Part shown: positions 54,742 through 63,514 of the stretch, one piece after another
How the letters are laid out: every line of letters starts with the position of its first letter
Numbering within the stretch: the first letter of the stretch is position 1
DNA from: Candidatus Heimdallarchaeota archaeon LC_2
GTDB lineage: Archaea > Asgardarchaeota > Heimdallarchaeia > Heimdallarchaeales > Kariarchaeaceae
NCBI GenBank assembly: GCA_001940725.1
Contig: MDVR01000013.1
Location: 7,868-71,867 of the forward strand
Length of the DNA: 64,000 nucleotides
Direction of reading: 5' to 3'
The notes under the pieces: generated by a model
Databases searched by the model: none
Seen by the model: the letters and a program-made list of their open reading frames with translations, nothing else
Told to the model about the DNA's origin: nothing
Program-made: the position numbers and the translations under genes

Positions 54742-55650
54742 TTGTCATCAACTCTTTTCGTCATTAATCCACATTCAAGAGGTGGAAAAACAAAATCCAG
54801 TTGGCCTAAGTATTTAAGACATATCGAACAAAATTATAGTCATACATTTGATTTTAAGATGGCAGATGGAATTGGTAGCGGTTATGATATCACTAGAAAT
54901 GCCATAGATGATGGGTATACAACTTTAATTGGTGTCGGAGGGGAAGGGACAATAAATGAACTTGTAAATGGGATATATTTTTCTCAAAAAACAAATTTAA
55001 ATCTCGGATTCATTCAATCTGGGACTGTGAATGACTATCAGCAAGTAATTGAATGGCCTAAACAAATTGAAGAACAAATTAAAGCACTAAATGTAGCACA
55101 GACAAAAATAACTCCTTTAACATTTGTCTCTGGCGATAAAGAAAGAGTAGCACTCAATATTGCAGATACAGGAATAGGAGCAACAATAGCGTATATGGCT
55201 TCAATTGAAAGGAGATTAAAATGGATTAAATCAGGTTTTAGATACACTTTATTATCTTTAAGAGCTATAAGAAAATGGAAGAATATTGGAGCGAAAATTA
55301 GAATAGATGATCGATATATAGAAGGAGATCTAACATTGTTAATGGCTGGCTTTTCTACCCAAACAGGAGAATATAAAATTCTCCCTCATGCAAATATTTG
55401 GGGAGATCAAATGGCATATACTGTTGCTATTGGATTCAGTAAGCTATCAATGTTAAAATTACTTGGTGTACTCAAAAAAGGTGAACATACGGAAGAGATA
55501 AGTGGTGTTTACATGGGACATGCTAATAAAATATCTATTGAAACTGAAAAACCATTAATATTTGAAACAGATGGTGAGCCATTTTCTTATGAATCAACTG
55601 AAATAATTGTTAAAGCAATACCAAAGGCAATTAATGTGATTCAAGCTTGA
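54742..55650 (+). CDS. diacylglycerol/lipid kinase family protein
   Basis: A 302-aa protein of the DAGK-catalytic/YegS type: FVINPHSRGGKTKSSWPKYL, then IGVGGEGTINELVNGI (the nucleotide-binding GGDGT-like motif with E for D), then GTVNDYQQVIEWP and the C-terminal FETDGEPF. It would transfer phosphate from ATP to a lipid, such as an archaeol precursor or sphingoid-like substrate. Start is TTG 54742, just before the first strand. A lone gene. Confidence 0.82.
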   Translation: MSSTLFVINPHSRGGKTKSSWPKYLRHIEQNYSHTFDFKMADGIGSGYDITRNAIDDGYTTLIGVGGEGTINELVNGIYFSQKTNLNLGFIQSGTVNDYQQVIEWPKQIEEQIKALNVAQTKITPLTFVSGDKERVALNIADTGIGATIAYMASIERRLKWIKSGFRYTLLSLRAIRKWKNIGAKIRIDDRYIEGDLTLLMAGFSTQTGEYKILPHANIWGDQMAYTVAIGFSKLSMLKLLGVLKKGEHTEEISGVYMGHANKISIETEKPLIFETDGEPFSYESTEIIVKAIPKAINVIQA

Positions 55651-55796
55651 TTAAGAATGACTCATCTCAGTCCTCCAGATTATCATCAATTAAATTCAGA
55701 AAAGCAAAATAACATCATCGAATGAGCCGTTTTAAGGAATAAAATTAAGGTTCTAATAATTTTGCATTATATCATCAACCAATCCAAAAATCTTTT

Positions 55797-57062
55797 TTGA
55801 ATATTCTAAATGTCGAATTATTGACATCATCTGATTTTATTCATCCAAGTAAGAAAATATTTGCTAGTTATTCAAATCGGTTGGAAGGGAAAAAGATTGC
55901 TCTAGGTATCACTGCAAGTATTGCATCATATCTTTCTCCGAAAATTGCACGAGAATTAATGAGGCATGGTGCGGACGTAATTCCAATTATGACTGAAAAT
56001 TCTCTGTCTATGATTGGTAAAGATTTAATGTGGTGGGCAACTGGAAATGAACCGATAATTAATGTAAGTGGAAATCTTGAGCATATACAATATGCGGGGA
56101 TTATGAACAATCCAATTGATTTAATGTTAATTGCACCTTGTACAACAAATACTGTTGCTAAGCTAGCTACAGGAATTTCAGACACATCAGTCACTTTAAT
56201 TGCAAGTACAATTGCAGGAAAACACATCCCAATAATGGTACTATGCGTCGCACATGAAGACTTGATTAATTCTCCAGCTACAAAAGAAAATATGGCAAAA
56301 ATAAGAAAAAATGGAATAGCAATCATAGATCCAGTTTTGGAAGAAGGAAAAGCTAAAATGCCTGAAATTGATGATATCATACTCGCTGTTTTTGAAAAAA
56401 TCGAGAGTAATGAATTGAATAATAGAAATGTAATAATAACTGGAGGTCCAACAAGGGAATTTATTGATGATGTAAGATTCATTTCAAATCCATCTAGTGG
56501 AAAAACTGCATTAGAACTTGCAAAAGAGTCGTTAATTCAAGGAGCTGATGTTCAACTAGTGCTAGGACCCACAATTGTACAGATACCAAAAGCTATAAGA
56601 TCTATTAACGTTATCACATCTCAAGAAATGACGGAAAAAGTATTATCTTTGTTAGACACCAATCCAAATTCCATAGTAATATTAGCTTCTGCCATGTCAG
56701 ATTTTACAGTGAGTAAGAAATCTGGGAAAATTAAAAGCGGAAATAGCTTAATTTTGGATTTAATGCCGACTCAAAAATTATCTAGCCAAATTAAAGAAAA
56801 ATATCCAAAATCTACCCTTATTTTGTATAAAGCTGAATCTGGTTTGAGTAAAGAGGATTTAATTAAATCTGCAACTAAAAAATTGGAAATTGATAATGCA
56901 GATCTAATTATTGCAAATGATATTTCTCAACAAAATTCAGGATTTGAATCGGATAATAATCAAGTTATTATTATTAATAAAACAGGATCATCTAGGGAAA
57001 TAAATGACTCAAAATCATTTATTGCAAAAGAAATAATTTCTGAAGTAATTAAGCTAATATGA
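55797..57062 (+). CDS. coaBC: bifunctional phosphopantothenoylcysteine decarboxylase / phosphopantothenate-cysteine ligase
   Basis: A 421-aa coenzyme A biosynthesis enzyme. The N-terminal flavoprotein (CoaC) half starts IHPSKKIFA, as in archaeal CoaBC, with KKIALGITASIASYLSPKIA, then LIAPCTTNTVAKLATGISD. The CoaB half has VIITGGPTREFIDDVRFISN, then PSSGKTALELAKES. Start is TTG 55797; a second TTG eight codons on is as good. Confidence 0.9.
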   Translation: MNILNVELLTSSDFIHPSKKIFASYSNRLEGKKIALGITASIASYLSPKIARELMRHGADVIPIMTENSLSMIGKDLMWWATGNEPIINVSGNLEHIQYAGIMNNPIDLMLIAPCTTNTVAKLATGISDTSVTLIASTIAGKHIPIMVLCVAHEDLINSPATKENMAKIRKNGIAIIDPVLEEGKAKMPEIDDIILAVFEKIESNELNNRNVIITGGPTREFIDDVRFISNPSSGKTALELAKESLIQGADVQLVLGPTIVQIPKAIRSINVITSQEMTEKVLSLLDTNPNSIVILASAMSDFTVSKKSGKIKSGNSLILDLMPTQKLSSQIKEKYPKSTLILYKAESGLSKEDLIKSATKKLEIDNADLIIANDISQQNSGFESDNNQVIIINKTGSSREINDSKSFIAKEIISEVIKLI

Positions 57063-57107
57063 TCCCTCAATCTAGAATTTAATATTAGTTAATATTGTAA
57101 TAAGATT

Positions 57108-57839
57108 ATGGATATCGAAGAACTGATAGAAACTTTGAAGTTGCATTCAGATCCATGGAAACGTGCTGAAGCAGCCTTACAACTTGGTGATAGAGGAGAT
57201 GATAGAGTTTTAGAGGTGTTAATAGATAAAATGCAAAATGATGACCATGATTTTGTCAGGAGAGACTGTGCTGAAGCATTAGGACTTTTAGAAATGAAAG
57301 ATGCTGTTGAACCTCTGATCAATTGTATGTTAACAGATCCGTTTAGATATGCGAGAAACGAGGCAGCTGAATCACTTGGTAAACTTGATGATAAAAAAGC
57401 AATTCCAGCATTATTAAAAACTATGAAAACAGATGATTGGGATTTTACTAGAGCGAGTGCAGCCTTAGCACTTGCTGAAATTGATGCACATGAAGTAATT
57501 GGAGAAATTTTGACATCAATAGTAGAAGAAAAAGAATCATATATCCGAAAAGATATGATTAAAGCAGTTCATAAGTTCAGAGATGTTGAAAGTCTACCAG
57601 TGTTATTTGAGTTAATAAGTAATGATGAGGATTGGGAGGTAAGAAAACAGATTGCTTTGACCTTAGGATGGCTTGCAAGTCCCAAAACAATAGAAGTCCT
57701 AGTAAGTGTTCTTCAAAGAGATCCACATTTATTTGTTAAACAAGAAGCTGAGAATTCACTACAAATAATCGCTAGAGATTTTAAATTTCAATGGACTACT
57801 GCTGAAGCTATGTTAGAAGCAAAAGAGAAATTTACTTAA
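57108..57839 (+). CDS. HEAT-repeat (PBS lyase-type) protein
   Basis: A 243-aa protein built of about six to seven helical repeats of roughly 31 residues (DHDFVRRDCAEALGLLEMKD, FRYARNEAAESLGKLDDKKA, DWDFTRASAALALAEIDAHE, DWEVRKQIALTLGWLASPKT). Repeats like these make protein-binding solenoids. Partner unknown. The C-terminal end WTTAEAMLEAKEKFT departs from the repeat pattern. Confidence 0.88.
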   Translation: MDIEELIETLKLHSDPWKRAEAALQLGDRGDDRVLEVLIDKMQNDDHDFVRRDCAEALGLLEMKDAVEPLINCMLTDPFRYARNEAAESLGKLDDKKAIPALLKTMKTDDWDFTRASAALALAEIDAHEVIGEILTSIVEEKESYIRKDMIKAVHKFRDVESLPVLFELISNDEDWEVRKQIALTLGWLASPKTIEVLVSVLQRDPHLFVKQEAENSLQIIARDFKFQWTTAEAMLEAKEKFT

Positions 57840-57890
57840 TATAATATGCGAATCATCTAAATTGTTCAGTTGTCTAAAATTTTAAACGAT

Positions 57891-58031
57891 GAATTCAGTT
57901 ACAAGCGTTTTCGTGAGTTGATGACACCACCACTGAATTCACAATTAATCAATAATTGTTTTTCGAGCTACCTTTATTACTCGCAAAGTTAAGACTCAAA
58001 TCTTATGTAAGATTGCCTGAAATCACTTTGC
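57891..58031. ncRNA. candidate structured RNA in 359-bp gap
   Basis: The gap 57840-58198 holds no ORF but strong pairing: GAATTCAGT (57891-57899) with ACTGAATTC (57932-57940), nine perfect pairs; GCAAAGT (57983-57989) with ACTTTGC (58025-58031), seven pairs, enclosing AATCTT/AAGATT (57999-58004/58009-58014). Inside the first loop TTGATGA then CTGA resemble C'/D boxes. No RNase P, SRP or tRNA signature is present. Strand and transcription are unknown. Confidence 0.4.
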
Positions 58032-58198
58032 AATTAGTGACCAGTCTGATTAGTTCTTGAACGAGAATATTTACTAACTTCGACGTATAGAGTCCAAATA
58101 ATCATCGCCTCGATTTTGGATGAAAGATATAACGATAATTTTACTTATAACTTTACTAATCACAACACATTTATCACTATACTAGTTTATTGAAATCT

Positions 58199-58456
58199 AT
58201 GTCTGAACATGCAAATTATGACACTTCTACAGATAAAAATGGAACTAATAATCCCATAAACGGTTCAGATGAAAGAAAGTTAATATTCCAAATATTAATA
58301 ACATTTAGTCTTGTCATAGGACCAATTTTCCTACCTTTTATCTTCTTGTTTCCAAGTTCTTTTTCCTGGTTTCCTTATGCAAAAGAAAGCTCAATAATTG
58401 TGGTCGTACTGTTTTTGCTTAGTTCAATCGTGCATGCCAATCTAAAATCAAAATAA
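58199..58456 (+). CDS. small two-helix membrane protein
   Basis: An 85-aa protein from the ATG at 58199; the in-frame TTG at 58190 is less likely. A polar N-terminus of about 30 residues is followed by two hydrophobic helices (FQILITFSLVIGPIFLPFIF and SSIIVVVLFLLSSIV) and a short basic end. No family recognised. Confidence 0.6.
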   Translation: MSEHANYDTSTDKNGTNNPINGSDERKLIFQILITFSLVIGPIFLPFIFLFPSSFSWFPYAKESSIIVVVLFLLSSIVHANLKSK

Positions 58457-58547
58457 AATTATGGTTTACAAATAATATGGAAATAAATTAAGAGCAATTA
58501 TCTGTTTGATTAGTCAAGTTTAATAAACAAAACCTCTTGATCAACCT

Positions 58548-58868
58548 ATGGTTAACAAAGAAGATAGACTACAGGAAGTTGTAGCTGCTGTGACCAAAGC
58601 AGCCTTGGCTGATGGAAAAATTACACAAGAAGAAGCTGAAATTTTAGAAGCAGTGCAAATAAATACTTTGATTTATGAACAGGCTTTAGCAGATGCCTTA
58701 GATGATGGTATTATAACAAATGAAGAAAAGGATACACTCGAAGGATTAAAACAACAGATTCTTAGTGATGCTTGGGATATAGCAGCGGTTTCAGATAGTA
58801 ATGTTAGTAATGATGAACTAAAAATGTTAGAAGTCCTTCTCAAAAAGATTGAGGAGCAAAAAGAATAA
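58548..58868 (+). CDS. small acidic helical protein (TerB/EF-hand-like repeats)
   Basis: A 106-aa protein with two similar units, ALADGKITQEEAEILEAV and ALDDGIITNEEKDTLEGL, each with a D-G-x-I-T-x-E-E loop as in TerB-like or EF-hand-like proteins. A third, weaker unit is at DSNVSNDELKMLEVL. Metal binding is possible but unproven. Convergent with cmk, 7 bp apart. Confidence 0.7.
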   Translation: MVNKEDRLQEVVAAVTKAALADGKITQEEAEILEAVQINTLIYEQALADALDDGIITNEEKDTLEGLKQQILSDAWDIAAVSDSNVSNDELKMLEVLLKKIEEQKE

Positions 58869-58875
58869 TCGTATA

Positions 58876-59421
58876 TTAGTTTTGACTTCGTTTCAACACA
58901 TGTTGTACTATGGTCTTACAAAGTAAATAAGTTTGATCAATATCAATTCTATCGCTATTTATGATGATATCGTAACATGATGTATCCCACACATCAATGT
59001 TGTAGAGTTTCAAAAATCGATTTTGTTCTGATTTCTCTCTTGCTAAAGTTTCTGATTTTGCTTCATCTATACTTTTATTGTCTCTCGTTGCTATTCTCTG
59101 CCAACGGATTTCAGGAGTTGCAGATATACATATTTTTAATAAAGTATCTGAAGGTGTGAAATGTGCGGCTAATTGAGCGTCGACAATTGTATTATCATTT
59201 TGTGAAAGTTCTTGGGTTTTTTTATCAATTTGTTTGTCAATAGTAGGCTCATTTAAGACTTTTTCAGAAAATTCTTTTAGCGTAAAATTTCTATTTTTAG
59301 CCATTTCTCTAAAGACAGACCCAGCTGAAACATAATTCATTGATAAATCTTCAGCAAGTTTTTTAGCTACGCTGGATTTTCCAGATCCATGTGGACCACC
59401 AATTGCAATGATGGAACCCAA
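58876..59421 (-). CDS. cmk: archaeal cytidylate kinase
   Basis: A 181-aa protein. IIAIGGPHGSGKSSVAKKLA is the P-loop; LSMNYVSAGSVFREMAKNRN and NTIVDAQLAAHF match archaeal Cmk (type 2). It phosphorylates CMP/dCMP. It lies downstream of eL34 and the EMC3-like gene, the usual archaeal order. Confidence 0.92.
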   Translation of the reverse strand: MGSIIAIGGPHGSGKSSVAKKLAEDLSMNYVSAGSVFREMAKNRNFTLKEFSEKVLNEPTIDKQIDKKTQELSQNDNTIVDAQLAAHFTPSDTLLKICISATPEIRWQRIATRDNKSIDEAKSETLAREKSEQNRFLKLYNIDVWDTSCYDIIINSDRIDIDQTYLLCKTIVQHVLKRSQN

Positions 59422-59454
59422 ATTTCAATCCTCCTTTATTTATAAAACAAAAAA

Positions 59455-59721
59455 TCAAACTGTTAATCGATTAGCTTTGATCAGTTTTCTTCTTAGACAT
59501 GGAGAACAAATTTGTCCGCCATATGGTCTATTTGGTTTTCGTTCACTTAAAGACATCCGTCGCACTTCTACTCGAGTACCTCTTGCTACCCCAGGAAGTA
59601 CCCGGTTACAAGTTGCACAATGAGGGTAGTTAGCCTTCTTTTTTATAGACTTAAAATAAAATTTTCCACTTGGTGTTTTAACGAGTTTTCTTTTTCCCGA
59701 CCGAATTGATTTACGAACCAT
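59455..59721 (-). CDS. rpl34e: ribosomal protein eL34
   Basis: An 88-aa eL34, archaeal/eukaryotic only. PHCATCNRVLPGVARGT and GGQICSPCLRRKL supply the two CxxC zinc pairs. It lies between the EMC3-like gene and cmk. Confidence 0.95.
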   Translation of the reverse strand: MVRKSIRSGKRKLVKTPSGKFYFKSIKKKANYPHCATCNRVLPGVARGTRVEVRRMSLSERKPNRPYGGQICSPCLRRKLIKANRLTV

Positions 59722-59814
59722 ATTCCTATTAATTGAGATATATAATTAAAGAATTCAGTTCTGACACGCGCTTTCATTTATCATATTTATTTCAACTTGT
59801 CACATTTATATTGC

Positions 59815-60483
59815 TTAATTTTGTTGTTGCATTGGATTTTGCATACCTGTTAAGTTGATACCCAACATACGTTGTAATAAAGTAGAAAGTACAATAGCTG
59901 ATAAGAAATACCAAAAACCAAAACCTGCAACTGATAAATTAGGATCTCCATTAAGTCCTGAAAACCATTTACCAATTAAAGGTATATCTCGATTAACTTT
60001 GAAAGGAAGAACAGCTACTACACCACTGGATCGATCACAATTTTCGGTTGGATTCGCTAAGGCTGCATCGTAGCACACATTAAGTTCTCGATTTTCTTCT
60101 TGTTGAAATGTTGATCTTAAGGTTTGAAACACAAATATTAATGGTAACATTGTAAATAATGAAGGTACCATTCGCTTTGTCATAGTACTTCGTTGTAATT
60201 CAAGAAAATGCTCCTCATTTCGTTTAACAGATATCCATAATTTCTTATCTGCGGTCTCTCTTGCGAGTTTTTTCCTTTTTTGATGTTCTTGCATTTTCTT
60301 AGAATTTTCAGCTAGCTCTTCCATATTTAAAACAGCTCTATTTACCATCCCTGAAAATGAACTCACAATCAAGGACACAATCAAAAGTAAAATTGTTGAA
60401 AATGCAGGAAGTGTCGTTCCAGAATCAATTAGAAAGTTTGAGATCGCATTGGTTAAAGGATCAAGAAAATCAAAAATGCCCAT
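59815..60483 (-). CDS. EMC3/TMCO1/Oxa1-superfamily (DUF106) membrane protein
   Basis: A 222-aa protein with an N-terminal helix (PAFSTILLLIVSLIVSSFSG), a basic cytosolic coiled coil (EELAENSKKMQEHQKRKKLA), then TM helices near 127-142 and 190-207. This is the topology of archaeal DUF106 proteins, homologues of Get1/EMC3/TMCO1 that help insert membrane proteins at the ribosome exit. Its place next to eL34-cmk, usually downstream of secY-adk, fits. Confidence 0.88.
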   Translation of the reverse strand: MGIFDFLDPLTNAISNFLIDSGTTLPAFSTILLLIVSLIVSSFSGMVNRAVLNMEELAENSKKMQEHQKRKKLARETADKKLWISVKRNEEHFLELQRSTMTKRMVPSLFTMLPLIFVFQTLRSTFQQEENRELNVCYDAALANPTENCDRSSGVVAVLPFKVNRDIPLIGKWFSGLNGDPNLSVAGFGFWYFLSAIVLSTLLQRMLGINLTGMQNPMQQQN

Positions 60484-60531
60484 TTATCTATTTACTTTTT
60501 ATTTAAGGTATAAAAAACACTTATCATTGCG

Positions 60532-61407
60532 TTATAGCAAATCGATGAGGAGATTTTCATCTATTTTCTCACCAGTCACCCACTTAAACAATTTTCCAAT
60601 TTCAAAGACTTTTACTTGAAAACTTGAAAAATAATTATTTATGTTTGAAAGATCTCTTACTAAAAATATTGATGCTTGGGGATGACTATTAAGTACAGCT
60701 TGTGAAACATCAATAATAAAATATTCATCAGTCTTTTTATTATATAATATATTATATTCACTTAAATCAGCATGAACTAATTTACATTGACGATATATCG
60801 TCTTAATCGATTCCATAATACGTTTGTATAACGATGATGGGTTTTTTGGAGGACTTTCTTTTAATCTTGGTAAAACTGAATCCTCATCTCCTAAGAATTC
60901 CATTAATAAAATATTTCTCTCAACAGCGATTGGTTTTGGAACAGGAATTCCATGCTCTGCCATTCTTTTCAAATTTTTGAATTCTTTTCTTGCCCATACT
61001 TCTATGAATCCACTTCTAGAGCTTTTGAATCTTTTAAATCTGAAGTCCCCCTCGACATATGGCCTCATTTTTTTAAAGGATGGTGCATCAATTCTAAATA
61101 TTTTAATTGCTATCGATTCTTTTTTAGTGTAGGCAAAATACACATTAGCCTCTTTCCCGGAAGAAATTGCCCCTTCAAGGACAGAAAATAATCCTTTATT
61201 CATCATTTTAAATAAAATAAGTCTTGTTTTGTTGTCAAAAACGGTTTCAACAAGTTTTAGCCCATCGTCTTCTTTTTTCCTTATTCGTTGATCATCTACT
61301 AATTCATCTAAAGAAGAAATCGATTTGTTTGATAACTCAGGGAAAGGGTGATCATCCTCGCCTTCTCCATCCTTTTTATTCAATAGAATTAAATATATAT
61401 TTATCAA
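60532..61407 (-). CDS. rio1: RIO1-type serine protein kinase
   Basis: A 291-aa protein. SGKEANVYFAYTKKESIAIK contains the RIO nucleotide loop and Lys. The catalytic loop is LVHADLSEYNILY (D214) and the metal loop FIIDVSQAVLNSHP (D233), both classic for RIO1 rather than RIO2; no RIO2 N-terminal winged helix is present. It acts in late 30S/40S subunit maturation. The first 45 residues are charged and less conserved. Confidence 0.92.
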   Translation of the reverse strand: MINIYLILLNKKDGEGEDDHPFPELSNKSISSLDELVDDQRIRKKEDDGLKLVETVFDNKTRLILFKMMNKGLFSVLEGAISSGKEANVYFAYTKKESIAIKIFRIDAPSFKKMRPYVEGDFRFKRFKSSRSGFIEVWARKEFKNLKRMAEHGIPVPKPIAVERNILLMEFLGDEDSVLPRLKESPPKNPSSLYKRIMESIKTIYRQCKLVHADLSEYNILYNKKTDEYFIIDVSQAVLNSHPQASIFLVRDLSNINNYFSSFQVKVFEIGKLFKWVTGEKIDENLLIDLL

Positions 61408-61567
61408 TATTTTAATATTGATATTTAAACAAACTTCCTGATTAAATATTATTAATTATAACATTCTTAGAATTATTTTGATAGTTTTAAAAAAATGTTA
61501 GTTCTATTACCTAACTTATATTAGATACGAATTTGCATTATATTTAGAACATCAATTTATTAGGAAA

Positions 61568-62653
61568 ATGATCATTGTGATTGGTATCAATAGGTTTTGT
61601 GCGGAATGTGGAGCAACTGATAAACCATTATATGAAAATTTTTGTGACTTGTGTTATTGGAAATATCATACAATCGCCAAGCCAACCATGTCTCGCCTAG
61701 GTATAACTGTTTGCATTGAATGTTACGGTGTGAAATTACCCTTGGGATGGACTTATCTAAATAGTGTGAATGACATTCCAGGTGAAATTGCGAATTCTGC
61801 AATTAAATTTCTTAAAGCAAATCCAGAGGCACATGTTGATATTACCAATGTTGGAGATGTTGATTGGTCAAATCCTAAACCGGAATTTGATATTTTATAT
61901 GAAATTTCAGAGAATATAATTGAAGAGTTTGAGCCTCACCAAGAGTCCGTCCTTCTTTCAATAGTATTAGAAAGAGGGATTTGTAAGGTTTGTGTCAGCA
62001 AGAAATCGGGAAGTGCTAGTTCTGTTGTTCAATTACGTGCAAAAAATAGGGTATTAAATGTTAAAGAAGTAAATAAATACACAGAAATGGCTCTGGACAT
62101 ATCAAAAGATCAATTGTCAGAAAATCCAACCGCATATATTTCAGATGTTATCGAAAATCATGGCGGTTTAGATTTCTACTTTGGAAACCAATGGACAGCA
62201 TCTAATTTCATATCAAAATTACAAAGATATATTGTTGGTCATAAAGAGAAAAATTTCAAATTAATCACAGAAGATAAAAAAGGACAGAGAGTATATAGTA
62301 TTACTTATTTATTTAGAATCCCTGAGATACAACCAGGTGACATGATTGATTATAACAATGAATTATTTTACGTCACTCACATAAATAACAGATTCGTTTC
62401 TATTAAATCAATGGTTGATAATTCTAAAGCAAAAGTAACTGATTGGAAATCCCTAACAGTTCTAAGACAGACACCAGTGGAAGTAAGAAAGCTTGTAGTT
62501 TCTGAGGATTATAATACCAACAGCTATTTACTAATGGATTTGACTTCATATGAAAGCGAAGAAATTTCAACGAAGAGATTTCCTGCTAAACTCGAAATTG
62601 GATCTGAATTGACCTTGTTGATGTGGCAAGAAGAATATTATTTGCCACTTTAG
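61568..62653 (+). CDS. nmd3: NMD3-family 50S subunit biogenesis protein
   Basis: A 361-aa protein. The N-terminus has zinc ribbons typical of NMD3: CAECG (C11, C14), CDLC (C26, C29), CIEC (C49, C52) and a later CKVC. Beta-rich domains follow. Eukaryotic NMD3 exports 60S subunits; archaeal proteins keep the ribosome-binding part. It is divergent from the RIO1 gene, so two ribosome-maturation factors share an intergenic region. A GTG at 61577 is an alternative start. Confidence 0.85.
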   Translation: MIIVIGINRFCAECGATDKPLYENFCDLCYWKYHTIAKPTMSRLGITVCIECYGVKLPLGWTYLNSVNDIPGEIANSAIKFLKANPEAHVDITNVGDVDWSNPKPEFDILYEISENIIEEFEPHQESVLLSIVLERGICKVCVSKKSGSASSVVQLRAKNRVLNVKEVNKYTEMALDISKDQLSENPTAYISDVIENHGGLDFYFGNQWTASNFISKLQRYIVGHKEKNFKLITEDKKGQRVYSITYLFRIPEIQPGDMIDYNNELFYVTHINNRFVSIKSMVDNSKAKVTDWKSLTVLRQTPVEVRKLVVSEDYNTNSYLLMDLTSYESEEISTKRFPAKLEIGSELTLLMWQEEYYLPL

Positions 62654-62968
62654 TTATCTAACTGCAATAACATGTCCTATTTTGTTTTCACCTTCGGTAA
62701 TCCATAGAATTGTTCTAGGATGAACGATTTTTTGTTCTATTAATATATCGCAAATTCGCTTTCCAAATGCATTTATTGAGGTACAAGAAGTTAATTCGAG
62801 TAAGATTTCATCCTTTTCAAATATTTCTTTTCCATAAAATTCACCTTTCACTCTTATTTTTACTCCATTATGTAAGAAAGTGTTTTCTCGTATTTCTTCA
62901 TCACAAATTGCAGCTATTTTTTCATTTCCATTTTGATGTATTTTGAAGTAGAAAGTCAATATTCTCAC
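62654..62968 (-). CDS. DUF424 family archaeal protein
   Basis: A 104-aa protein with FYFKIHQNGNEKIAAICDEE, then VKGEFYGKEIF, then SINAFGKRICDILIEQKIV, as in DUF424, an archaeal family usually found beside aIF2-beta and NMD3. Biochemical role unknown. Its stop abuts the NMD3 stop; its start is 7 bp after the aIF2-beta gene. Confidence 0.85.
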   Translation of the reverse strand: MRILTFYFKIHQNGNEKIAAICDEEIRENTFLHNGVKIRVKGEFYGKEIFEKDEILLELTSCTSINAFGKRICDILIEQKIVHPRTILWITEGENKIGHVIAVR

Positions 62969-62975
62969 TCTATGT

Positions 62976-63407
62976 TCAGTTAATGGATCTCAAATTTGTT
63001 GCAGCACCACAAGCATCACACTGTAACATTTGTATCCTACCTTGATGAATAAATTTAGTATCTGGCTTTTTACATTCTGGACAAATAACATAATCATTAA
63101 CATATCGATCTAAAAGTTTACTCAGTTGTAACTTTGAGTGTTTACCTTGAAATAATGCCCTATTTCCCTCGATATTCCCTGATGTCCCTAATTCATTTGT
63201 TAAAAATTTAAGGAAATGATTTGCGGGTCTGTTAATTACTGTAACAATTTCTTTGAAGTTCCTAAAAAAGGTCCGATTACCCTCGACTTGACTATCAAGC
63301 ACTGGGACTACAAATCTATCATCACTGAATGATATATCTGGTAGTTTAGATTTTGCTCGATCTAGGATGGTATCATAATCATCATCTTGTTTATTGTTAT
63401 TCCACAC
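62976..63407 (-). CDS. translation initiation factor aIF2 beta subunit
   Basis: A 143-aa eIF2-beta/eIF5-fold protein: HFLKFLTNELGTSGNIEGNR, then LQLSKLLDRYVNDYVICPEC, with the C-terminal zinc ribbon C-x2-C/C-x2-C (CPEC, CDAC). Part of the aIF2 complex that brings initiator Met-tRNA to the 30S subunit. Confidence 0.93.
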   Translation of the reverse strand: MWNNNKQDDDYDTILDRAKSKLPDISFSDDRFVVPVLDSQVEGNRTFFRNFKEIVTVINRPANHFLKFLTNELGTSGNIEGNRALFQGKHSKLQLSKLLDRYVNDYVICPECKKPDTKFIHQGRIQMLQCDACGAATNLRSIN

Positions 63408-63514
63408 ATGTTATAGTACAATTACTTTCCTATAAACCTTTCAAGAGTGACAATTTGAGATTGATTTTAAATAAGATGAAATAGAAAAATATGTTTTCAA
63501 AAGAAGTTAATAAA

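Noticed and set aside
55868..56482. 204-aa minus-strand ORF opposite coaBC
   Set aside because: Shadow frame; the plus strand has clear CoaBC motifs.
57840..58198. RNase P RNA or SRP RNA
   Set aside because: The conserved core sequences of either RNA are absent.
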